Below are positions 1 to 5,613 of a stretch of 5,613 nt of DNA, piece by piece. Below the pieces are notes generated by a model that was given only the letters and a program-made list of their open reading frames with translations, did no database searches and was not told where the DNA came from. Positions within the stretch are counted from its first letter, which is position 1. Every line of letters begins with the position of its first letter. The position numbers and the translations under genes are program-made. This DNA is from JAAYKM01 sp964408155 (lineage in GTDB: Bacteria; Desulfobacterota; Syntrophia; Syntrophales; JAAYKM01), in NCBI GenBank assembly GCA_964408155.1, contig CAYOYJ010000147.1, forward strand, positions 1 to 5,613, written 5' to 3'.

Positions 1-11
1 TTCTTATACAT
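1..11 (-). CDS. Start of a minus-strand gene cut by the window edge
   Basis: An ATG at 9-11 begins a frame of which only Met-Tyr-Lys and two further bases are visible. It is called because it sits six bases after AAAGGAGGT, a near-perfect match to the 16S anti-Shine-Dalgarno sequence, and on the same strand as the rest of the window. It begins 70 bases after the stop of the preceding unknown gene, so the two could be co-transcribed. The product cannot be named from three codons. Confidence 0.5.
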
Positions 12-17
12 TGCTGT

Positions 18-26
18 ACCTCCTTT
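18..26 (-). promoter_or_regulatory. Strong Shine-Dalgarno of the gene at the left edge
   Basis: On the minus strand this reads AAAGGAGGT, followed by six bases (ACAGCA) and ATG. It is the best ribosome binding site in the window and is the main reason to believe that a gene starts at position 11. Confidence 0.6.
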
Positions 27-81
27 CATCAAGATTTGATCGTTTCCGCCGACACGGATGCACTTTACACGGCCTAAAAGA

Positions 82-753
82 TCAAAGTCGAACCGTATCC
101 CTGACGCCGTTCCTCCGGGCCTTGCTGAAACGGTGCCTGGCATCCGTCGGTGACATCCTTGCGGGCGGCTTTTCTTTCACATTGGAATAAGAATATAAAA
201 GGGCAATGGCTGCTGCAATTTCCTGCAGCGGAAAAACAAAGCCGTCAATATGAAATTCCCTGCTGGTCGGATCGTAGAGCCGTATGCCTGCCGAAGACAA
301 ACAATCCGTGACGGCGATTGGCGATCCGATAATATGGCGGGCAGCGGTCTTTTCCATGGCTCCCGATATTTCATTTTGCAGCGCCAAAGTGAAAGGATAC
401 GCCCTTCTCAGCATTTTTAAAGACCTCGCTTTGGATGTTCCCGGCGCTTTGGGGAGCGTTCTCAGGGAGTAAGAACCTCTCGTCGTCGGCCCTTCAATCT
501 TTCTTAGCCGCTTATGGCACCGCCCGTCTCCTGCCGTGCCAGGCCAGAGCATCCAGGAAATGCATGCGGCATGGCAAAGGAAAGTGTATATCATTTCAAA
601 TACTTCCGTCTTGTGCGCATCGTATAGGCCTCCTCCCGACGGAGCCTGATAGAGATTCATCAGGGCGTAATTCAGGTTTCCGACCGTCTCCAGCGCAATT
701 TTGCACTGACGGGTCAGGTCTTCGCTATAAACCGCCGAATCGATAGTTGCCAT
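82..753 (-). CDS. Hypothetical protein, 223 residues, possible divergent member of an uncharacterised family
   Basis: Function not recognised. The chosen start is the ATG at 751-753, six bases after a run of six G that can act as a Shine-Dalgarno; the open frame continues to a GTG at 997-999, but the 82 added residues look non-coding. The protein is predicted soluble, with no signal peptide and no clear membrane span. Helices are likely at about 10-35, 48-70 and 107-135. Notable blocks are FLCHAACISWMLWPG (58-72), a basic stretch 78-117, and IRLYDPTSREFHIDGFVFPL (157-176) followed by a short hydrophobic helix to about 190. The C-terminal 30 residues are basic and probably disordered. The order of blocks (helical bundle ending in LLWPG, an LRN-type helix, then a YDP...F..G..F.LP end) recalls, from memory, an uncharacterised bacterial family. 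Here the usual acidic/histidine part of the middle helix is replaced by LRRAYPFTLALQ. It is separated from hisD by 348 bases and may have its own promoter. Confidence 0.6.
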   Translation of the reverse strand: MATIDSAVYSEDLTRQCKIALETVGNLNYALMNLYQAPSGGGLYDAHKTEVFEMIYTFLCHAACISWMLWPGTAGDGRCHKRLRKIEGPTTRGSYSLRTLPKAPGTSKARSLKMLRRAYPFTLALQNEISGAMEKTAARHIIGSPIAVTDCLSSAGIRLYDPTSREFHIDGFVFPLQEIAAAIALLYSYSNVKEKPPARMSPTDARHRFSKARRNGVRDTVRL

Positions 754-759
754 AAAGCA

Positions 760-765
760 CCCCCC
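760..765 (-). promoter_or_regulatory. G-rich ribosome binding site of the unknown gene
   Basis: On the minus strand GGGGGG precedes TGCTTT and the ATG at 753. Pairing to the anti-Shine-Dalgarno is imperfect, with G in place of A, but spacing is normal at six bases. It favours the 223-residue start over the distal GTG at 999, which has no purine-rich stretch in front. Confidence 0.45.
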
Positions 766-1029
766 GTGATGGCTTTTGGAAAAAACATTCCCCCCTGCGA
801 GCGAAATTGGTCCATAAGTGAATGGCCGCAGGAAAAGAACGCCCCGTTTTTTGTTCGATATTCCTTTTTGTAAAGCAGCAAAGGGAGAGGGGTTAAATCG
901 GCCCTCCGAGAGTGGTTTGAACCGGGTTAACCTTTTGCCAAACCGAAGACACTTCCGAAAAGAGATTTGATTAACGGTTGAGAATTCTCCTGATACCACG
1001 GGACCGCTGTCCGCATTTCGAGATATTGA

Positions 1030-1057
1030 AGTTTATCATCAAACACATTTATGTCAA
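1030..1057 (-). promoter_or_regulatory. Candidate sigma-70-type promoter for the unknown gene
   Basis: Reading the minus strand, a perfect -35 box TTGACA (1052-1057) is followed by a 16-base spacer and TAAACT (1030-1035), a 4-of-6 match to TATAAT. The surrounding DNA is AT-rich and lies 45 bases after the hisD stop, between two genes of the same strand. Transcription would start near 1023 and give a leader of about 270 bases before the ATG at 753. The -10 match is modest, so this is a candidate only. Confidence 0.45.
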
Positions 1058-1101
1058 TAGAAACAGGATAGGAACGTCGAATTGTTTTTAATTTGATGCT
1101 C

Positions 1102-2388
1102 TTACTTTAGCCGGATCGTCACGGCATTCGCATGGGCGTCGAGACCCTCGAGGACGGCAAACCGGACCGCCTGGCGGCCGTAACGCTCCAGAGCCTCTTC
1201 CGAAAACGACAGGACGCTCATCCGCTTCACGAAATCGTATACTCCCAAAGGGGACGCGAACCGTGCCGTTCCCCCTGTCGGGAGAACATGGTTGGGTCCG
1301 GCCAGATAATCCCCAAGTGTCTCCGGCGTATGATAGCCCAAGAAGGCGGCCCCGGCATGTCTGATTTTCTGTAATATATCTCGAGGGTTTCTTACCATCA
1401 GCTCGAGGTGCTCGGGCGCAAACCGGTTGGCGACTCCCACGGCTTCGTCCATGTCCGCCACGATCATCACAGCGCCAAAACTCTCCAGAGACCGTTCCGC
1501 CACGTCCGCCCGGGACAGCTTCTTTATCTGTCTCTCCACCTCCGCTGCGACCTTTTGCCCGAATGTTTCGTCCGGCGTGATTAGGACGGCGCTCGCAATG
1601 TCGTCATGCTCCGCCTGGGAGAGGAGGTCCGCCGCTGCGTGGGCAGGATTACCTGTCCCGTCGGCCACGATCAGAACCTCGCTGGGCCCGGCGATCATAT
1701 CAATGGCGCACTGACCATAAACCATCTTCTTCGCCGCTGTCACATAGGCGTTCCCGGGACCGACGATCTTGTCCACCCGGGGCACCGAGTGGGTTCCATA
1801 GGCCAAGGCCGCCACAGCCTGGGCGCCGCCTATGCCGAATACCCGGTCGGCGCCGCTGATCTTGGCTGCCGCCGCGATCAGAGGATGGACCCCCTTGCCT
1901 TTGGTGGGGGAAACCAGGATAATCTCGTCCACCCCGGCAATCCGGGCGGGGATGACCGCCATGAAAACCGTCGAGGGATAGGGATTCCGACCGCCGGGGG
2001 CGTAGACCGCCACCCGTTCCAAAGGTAGAAGCCTGTTTTCCAGTTCTATCCCGGCCTCTTCATGATCAATAAGGTCCTTTGCCGTCTGCTTTTCGTGGAA
2101 TTTCCGGATCCGCTCGGCAGACAGTTCCAGAATGGCCCAGTCTTCCCGTGTCACCCGAGACGACGCCGCGTCCAGCTCGGATCGAGGTATTTCCACGGTC
2201 TTTGCGTCGATCATGTGGGTGTCGAATTTCGCCGTATATTCGAAGAGGGCCTCATCGCCCCTTTTTGCGACATCCTCGACAATGGTAGCAACCCGCTGCC
2301 AGAGTTCGGGATCGAACACCTTGCCCCGTCCCTGAATGATCCGGAACGCCTCCTCGAAAGACGGATCACTTGTTCTGATCACCTTCAT
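1102..2388 (-). CDS. hisD: Histidinol dehydrogenase
   Basis: Zinc enzyme of the last two steps of histidine synthesis: L-histidinol is oxidised by two NAD+ through histidinal to L-histidine, in the cytosol. Its 428 residues match the usual length. The signature IDMIAGPSEV spans 229-238. Zinc ligands fit the E. coli pattern: Q258 and H261 (SQAEHD), D360 (LGDYLAGPNH) and H419 (DAHANA). The catalytic pair is E326-H327 in FAPEHLEL, and the NAD-binding stretch GPGNAYVTAAK is at 210-220. The start is the ATG at 2386-2388, giving MKVIRTSDPSFEEAF. A longer in-frame reading exists back to 2457, but it would overlap murA by 68 bases and adds 23 residues unlike the family. The ribosome binding site lies inside the end of murA. 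It appears to be the last gene of the operon, and no other his gene is in the window; hisG, which sits between murA and hisD in some proteobacteria, is absent. Confidence 0.98.
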   Translation of the reverse strand: MKVIRTSDPSFEEAFRIIQGRGKVFDPELWQRVATIVEDVAKRGDEALFEYTAKFDTHMIDAKTVEIPRSELDAASSRVTREDWAILELSAERIRKFHEKQTAKDLIDHEEAGIELENRLLPLERVAVYAPGGRNPYPSTVFMAVIPARIAGVDEIILVSPTKGKGVHPLIAAAAKISGADRVFGIGGAQAVAALAYGTHSVPRVDKIVGPGNAYVTAAKKMVYGQCAIDMIAGPSEVLIVADGTGNPAHAAADLLSQAEHDDIASAVLITPDETFGQKVAAEVERQIKKLSRADVAERSLESFGAVMIVADMDEAVGVANRFAPEHLELMVRNPRDILQKIRHAGAAFLGYHTPETLGDYLAGPNHVLPTGGTARFASPLGVYDFVKRMSVLSFSEEALERYGRQAVRFAVLEGLDAHANAVTIRLK

Positions 2389-2389
2389 G

Positions 2390-3640
2390 TTAAGCCGGTA
2401 CCCTCCTGATCTTTGCCCCCAGGGCGGTAAATTTTTCTTCCATACGCTGGTAACCACGATCCAAGTGGTAGATACGGGACAGCTCCGTTTTCCCCTTGGC
2501 GGCCAGTCCCGCCAGAACCAGGCAGGCCGAAGCCCGGAGATCCGTCGCCATGACCGGGGCGCCCTTTAGGGCCGGTACCCCCTTGACAACGGCCGCGCTC
2601 CCTTGAACGACAATGTTCGCTCCCATTCGGATGAGTTCCGCCACATGCATGAAGCGGTTTTCAAAAACCGTTTCCGTAACAACAGCCAGACCGTTGCCGA
2701 CAGACAGGAGCACCATCATCTGGGCCTGTAGATCCGTCGGAAATGCGGGGTAAGGCGCTGTTTTGATATCGACGCTCCGGATGCCGCTGTCCCCTTTTAC
2801 CCGGACGCCGCCCGGAACAACCTCCACGGTAATGCCGGCGTCGATGAGTTTCGTGATCAGGGCATCCACGAAAAGGGGATCACAGCCCAGGACATTGACC
2901 TCGCCGCCGGTAATGGCCGCACCGATCATGTAGGTTCCCGCTTCGATCCTGTCCGGCATGACGGTGCCCTCCGCCCCGCTCAGACGGCTCACGCCCTCGA
3001 TCATAATCGTATCTGTCCCGGCACCGCTGATTTTGGCCCCCATGGATATGAGCACGTCCGCCAAATTGGTGACTTCCGGCTCCTTCGCCGCATTCTTCAG
3101 GACCGTGGTCCCTTCGGCCAGACAGGCCGCCATCATGATATTCTCCGTCCCCGTTACCGTCCGGATATCGAAATGGACCTTCGCACCACGCAGCCGGGGC
3201 GCTTCCGCTTCGATGTAGCCGTCCTGCAGCGTTATCTTGGCTCCCATTTTCTCCAGGGCATTGAGGTGCAGATTCACCGGTCGGGCGCCGATGGCGCAGC
3301 CGCCGGGAAGCGATACCCGCGCCCGGCCCATGCGGGCCACCAGAGGTCCCAGGACCAGCACGGAGGCGCGCATGGTCTTGACCAGCTCGTAAGGCGCTTC
3401 AATATTATTGATGTGACCGGCGTCGATCCGGACAGTGGTTGTTCCTTCCACCTTGGCCCCGAAACCGCGGAGCAGCTTGTTGACGGTCCGGATATCCACC
3501 AGTTCGGGGACATTGCGAAACGTGCACGGTCCTTCGGCCAGAAGCGCCGAAACCAGAATCGGCAGGGCCGCATTCTTGGCCCCGCTGACATGCACTGTTC
3601 CGTTTAGCGTCTCGCCCCCTTCAATGATCATTTTATCCAA
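2390..3640 (-). CDS. murA: UDP-N-acetylglucosamine 1-carboxyvinyltransferase
   Basis: Cytosolic enzyme of the first committed step of peptidoglycan synthesis: it transfers enolpyruvate from phosphoenolpyruvate to the 3'-OH of UDP-GlcNAc. Length is 416 residues, typical of the family. Visible active-site residues, at numbering close to E. coli MurA, are K22-N23 in SGAKNAALP, R91 in TMRAS, C115 in LPGGCAIGAR, R120, D303 in FPTDLQAQ and R395 in LDRGYQ. Cys115 is the residue alkylated by fosfomycin, so the enzyme should be of the sensitive type (inference). Internal similarity between about residues 33-66 and 173-206 (LAEG...GAKV/I) reflects the known repeated fold of the EPSP-synthase family. 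The start is TTG at 3638-3640: it lies 9 bases after AGGAGG and gives MDKMIIEGG, which aligns with the E. coli N-terminus, whereas the internal ATG at 3629-3631 is 18 bases away. It lies 3 bases after prmC and 1 base before hisD. Confidence 0.98.
   Translation of the reverse strand: MDKMIIEGGETLNGTVHVSGAKNAALPILVSALLAEGPCTFRNVPELVDIRTVNKLLRGFGAKVEGTTTVRIDAGHINNIEAPYELVKTMRASVLVLGPLVARMGRARVSLPGGCAIGARPVNLHLNALEKMGAKITLQDGYIEAEAPRLRGAKVHFDIRTVTGTENIMMAACLAEGTTVLKNAAKEPEVTNLADVLISMGAKISGAGTDTIMIEGVSRLSGAEGTVMPDRIEAGTYMIGAAITGGEVNVLGCDPLFVDALITKLIDAGITVEVVPGGVRVKGDSGIRSVDIKTAPYPAFPTDLQAQMMVLLSVGNGLAVVTETVFENRFMHVAELIRMGANIVVQGSAAVVKGVPALKGAPVMATDLRASACLVLAGLAAKGKTELSRIYHLDRGYQRMEEKFTALGAKIRRVPA
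2402..2407 (-). promoter_or_regulatory. hisD Shine-Dalgarno inside the murA coding end
   Basis: AGGAGG on the minus strand is read by MurA as two AGG arginine codons (R412-R413 of IRRVPA). It lies 13 bases before the hisD ATG, longer than optimal, with no better start codon between. It fixes the 428-residue HisD start and supports translational coupling to murA. Confidence 0.7.
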
Positions 3641-3643
3641 CGT

Positions 3644-4498
3644 TTATTTCCTCCTGGCTTTGATCACCCGTTCGACCCCGCCGTAATCGTTGCGAATATC
3701 CACACTATCATAGCCGTCCTGTTCATTCAAATAGGTTCTCAGTTTGGCGCCTTGGCCTTCTCCCATTTCCATGAAGAGCCAGCCGCCGCGATTGAGAAAC
3801 GCCATCCCCCCGTCAATCAATTTTCGGTGGACATCCGTACCGTCTTCGCCCGCCAGGAGCGCCCCCGTCGGTTCATAATTCCGGATGCCCGGCGGCAGGA
3901 AATCAAAATCGGAACGGGAAATGTAGGGTGGATTGGACACGATCAGGTCGAACCGTCCTGTCAACGCCGCAAACAAGTCCCCTTGCAAAAACGCGATGCG
4001 GTCGGTCACTCCATTCCGCTCGGCGTTGTCTTTCGCCACAGTCAGGGCTTCCGACGAGAAATCCGTCGCCGTCACCTGAATATTTTTGCATTCAGTCGCC
4101 AAGGCTACGGCAATGGCACCGCTTCCCGTACCGACATCCAGGACCCGCCAGGGCCTTCCGGGGCTTGTCGGCATGACGGCCAGCGCTTCTTCCACCAGGA
4201 CTTCCGTCTCCGGACGGGGAATCAGCACCGCCGGAGTGACCCGAAAAGGCAGGGACCAGAATTCCTTCATCCCGACGATATAGGAAACCGGTTCCCCTTT
4301 TATCCGGCGCTGAATCCATCCGGCGAAAACCTGCGTGGCTGCGGCGTCTATCTCCTGCTCGGCATGGGTGAAAAAGCGCAATCGGTCAATCCGCAGACAG
4401 GCAGCGAGCAGGACCTCCGCGTCAAGCCGAGGCGACGGAGAACCCGCATCTCCCAGAACGGAAATCGCCTCATGCAGAACGCCCACAATCGTCATCAT
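3644..4498 (-). CDS. prmC: Release factor glutamine N5-methyltransferase
   Basis: AdoMet-dependent methyltransferase (HemK/PrmC family, 284 residues, normal length) that methylates the side-chain amide of the GGQ glutamine in RF1 and RF2 in the cytosol. An N-terminal helical substrate-binding domain occupies about 1-80. The Rossmann-type catalytic domain follows, with the family signature PRPETEVLVE at 95-104, the AdoMet-binding loop DVGTGSGAIA at 121-130, an acidic residue after strand 2 (D146 in TATDFS), and the catalytic NPPY at 189-192, which binds the glutamine amide. The NPPY motif with the PRPETE signature separates it from unrelated methyltransferases. The first ATG (4496-4498) overlaps the prfA stop as ATGA; a second ATG follows directly at 4493-4495 and sits better behind a weak GAAGG, so the true protein may be one residue shorter. 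Its last codons carry the murA ribosome binding site. Co-transcription with prfA makes sense because RF1 is its substrate. Confidence 0.96.
   Translation of the reverse strand: MMTIVGVLHEAISVLGDAGSPSPRLDAEVLLAACLRIDRLRFFTHAEQEIDAAATQVFAGWIQRRIKGEPVSYIVGMKEFWSLPFRVTPAVLIPRPETEVLVEEALAVMPTSPGRPWRVLDVGTGSGAIAVALATECKNIQVTATDFSSEALTVAKDNAERNGVTDRIAFLQGDLFAALTGRFDLIVSNPPYISRSDFDFLPPGIRNYEPTGALLAGEDGTDVHRKLIDGGMAFLNRGGWLFMEMGEGQGAKLRTYLNEQDGYDSVDIRNDYGGVERVIKARRK
3650..3655 (-). promoter_or_regulatory. murA Shine-Dalgarno inside the prmC coding end
   Basis: AGGAGG on the minus strand is read by PrmC as two AGG arginine codons (R282-R283 of ARRK). It is 9 bases before the TTG at 3640 and 18 before the next ATG, so it decides for the TTG start of murA. 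Confidence 0.8.
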
Positions 4499-5574
4499 CT
4501 GCCTTCGTTGGCCGTCATTTTCAACATCTCGGTCTGGAAGTGCGTATGGAGTCCGTCCAGCACCTCATCCATCGTTCCGTCCAGAAAACTGTCCAGGCTG
4601 TACAGGGTCATCCCGATCCGGTGATCCGTCACCCGCCCTTGAGGAAAATTATAGGTCCGGATACGCTCACTACGGTCCCCTGTCCCAACCTGGTTCTTCC
4701 GCGCCTCGGAAATCTCCGAATTCTGCCTGGTCGTCGCGATATCCAAAAGCCGTGCTCGGAGCACCTTCATGGCCTTGGCCTTGTTCTTCAACTGAGATTT
4801 TTCGTCCTGACACGTAACGATCATGCCCGTCGGCAGGTGGGTGATACGTACGGCCGAGTCGGTCGTATTGACGCTCTGGCCGCCATGGCCGCTGGAATGG
4901 TAGACGTCGATCCGCAATTCGTTGGGGTCGATGTTCACCTCGACCTCTTCCGCCTCCGGAAGAATTGCCACGGTCACCGCCGATGTATGGACCCGCCCTT
5001 GGGCTTCCGTCACGGGTACCCGCTGAACCCGATGGACGCCGCTTTCGTATTTGAGACGGCTGTAGGCGCCGGCGCCCGTGATCAGTGCGATGATTTCCTT
5101 AAAGCCGCCCACCCCGCCCGAGGGGGTGGTACTGACAGTCTCAATCTTCCACCGCTGTGATTCGGCATAGCGTGCGTACATGCGAAACATGTCTCCGACA
5201 AAAAGGCCCGCCTCGTCGCCCCCCGTCCCGGCACGGATTTCCAGAAAAACGTTCCGCTCGTCGTTGGGGTCCTTGGGCAGAAGCAGGAGCTTCATCTTTT
5301 CCTCAAGGGGCGCCAGCTGTTCCTTGAGTTCGGGAAGTTCTTCCTTTACGATCTCGATTAGCTCCGGATCGCTGCCCCGAAGGAGGGCCTCGCCTTCCTC
5401 TATCCGTTCCCGGACCCCCGCATATTCACGGTAGGTCTCCACAAGTTCACGCAAATCGGCGTGTTCCTTGGCGTATTTCTGATAGAGCTGCGGGTTCCCG
5501 ACCACTTCACGCTGCCCCAGCAGTCCTTCCAGTTCGCGGTATCTTTCTTCAATATCTTTCAGCCTGGCAAACAT
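4495..5574 (-). CDS. prfA: Peptide chain release factor 1 (RF1)
   Basis: Class I release factor of 359 residues, the usual length for RF1; it reads UAA and UAG stop codons on the ribosome and triggers release of the finished protein. The N-terminal ~100 residues are charged and helical (domain 1, likely coiled coil). The PxT-type recognition tripeptide is P187-V188-T189, which marks RF1 rather than RF2. The peptidyl-transferase motif GGQ is at 231-233 in the context SSGHGGQSVN, followed by the conserved basic region 262-275. The start is the ATG at 5572-5574: the N-terminus MFARLKDIEERY fits the family, and an in-frame TAA at 5602-5604 excludes a longer protein. No good Shine-Dalgarno sits close to it. 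It is the first gene of the operon visible here, and its stop overlaps the prmC start. Gln233 is the expected substrate of the PrmC encoded next. Function is sure by family; promoter and upstream neighbour lie outside the window. Confidence 0.97.
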   Translation of the reverse strand: MFARLKDIEERYRELEGLLGQREVVGNPQLYQKYAKEHADLRELVETYREYAGVRERIEEGEALLRGSDPELIEIVKEELPELKEQLAPLEEKMKLLLLPKDPNDERNVFLEIRAGTGGDEAGLFVGDMFRMYARYAESQRWKIETVSTTPSGGVGGFKEIIALITGAGAYSRLKYESGVHRVQRVPVTEAQGRVHTSAVTVAILPEAEEVEVNIDPNELRIDVYHSSGHGGQSVNTTDSAVRITHLPTGMIVTCQDEKSQLKNKAKAMKVLRARLLDIATTRQNSEISEARKNQVGTGDRSERIRTYNFPQGRVTDHRIGMTLYSLDSFLDGTMDEVLDGLHTHFQTEMLKMTANEGR

Positions 5575-5613
5575 ATGATTAATCTTATCAGATTCTTCCT
5601 GTTATAAAGAAAA

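Larger units (their letters stand above)
754..1101. other. Non-coding spacer between hisD and the unknown gene
   Basis: This 348-base stretch holds the candidate promoter at 1030-1057 and otherwise no gene I can support. I see no strong hairpin with a T-run after hisD, so there is no clear Rho-independent terminator. Short palindromes are present: GAGAATTCTC at 980-989 and a cluster of GGTT/AACC half-sites at 914-932. A GTG-initiated frame (from 999) runs through into the downstream gene, but its composition and lack of a ribosome binding site argue against translation. Confidence 0.6.

Noticed and set aside
28..42. Small inverted repeat ATCAA-GAT-TTGAT upstream of the edge gene
   Set aside because: Only a five-base AT-rich stem with no T-run; too weak to call a terminator or operator.
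714..788. 24-codon frame (MFFPKAITGG...) overlapping the start of the unknown gene
   Set aside because: It is short and out of frame, and the G-run lies only one base before its ATG; no sign that it is translated.
754..999. 82-residue N-terminal extension of the unknown protein starting at a GTG
   Set aside because: There is no Shine-Dalgarno before the GTG, the composition looks like translated spacer, and a better start with a G-rich binding site lies at 753.
1058..1101. Rho-independent terminator after hisD
   Set aside because: The AT-rich sequence has no GC-rich stem followed by a T-run on the minus strand.
2389..2457. Longer HisD with 23 extra N-terminal residues
   Set aside because: It would overlap the murA coding end; family length and the MKVIRTSDPSF start fit the ATG at 2388.
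3103..3545. Repeated CCTTCGGCCAGA-like stretches within murA
   Set aside because: They encode the matching LAEG segments of the two related halves of MurA and are explained by the protein's known internal repeat.
3752..4624. Long plus-strand open frame of 290 codons
   Set aside because: It lies antisense across prmC and the end of prfA, which are certain genes with all motifs. The translation is rich in Arg, His, Pro and Gln as expected for a GC-rich shadow frame.

Overview
The window reads as ordinary chromosomal DNA of a Gram-negative bacterium. The gene order prfA–prmC–murA–hisD, moderately high GC in the genes, and the placement of a his gene directly behind murA suggest a deltaproteobacterium (Desulfobacterota), possibly of the Syntrophales type. 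That placement is an inference from gene order and general protein character; no database search was possible.

Everything I can support lies on the minus strand, so transcription runs from high to low coordinates. From about 5574 down to 1102 there is a very compact operon: prfA (peptide chain release factor 1), prmC (methyltransferase acting on release factors), murA (first committed step of peptidoglycan synthesis) and hisD (last enzyme of histidine synthesis). The junctions are a 4-base overlap (prfA/prmC), a 3-base gap (prmC/murA) and a 1-base gap (murA/hisD), which suggests one message with translational coupling. All four proteins are full length with their key catalytic residues in place. 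PrfA and PrmC form a functional pair, because PrmC methylates the glutamine of the GGQ motif of PrfA. MurA and HisD share no pathway with them; the cluster is a conserved housekeeping neighbourhood.

Below hisD there is a non-coding, more AT-rich stretch (754–1101). It holds a plausible sigma-70-type promoter with a perfect TTGACA box and no clear terminator. It leads into a 223-residue protein of unknown function (82–753), which may be a divergent member of an uncharacterised family that I recall only loosely. At the very edge (positions 1–11) another minus-strand gene appears to begin, behind a very strong Shine-Dalgarno sequence; only three full codons are in the window.

I looked for arrays, mobile elements, RNA genes, toxin–antitoxin pairs and defence genes and found none. 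The least explained part is the lone unknown gene with its roughly 270-base leader. I see no convincing evidence for a novel system.
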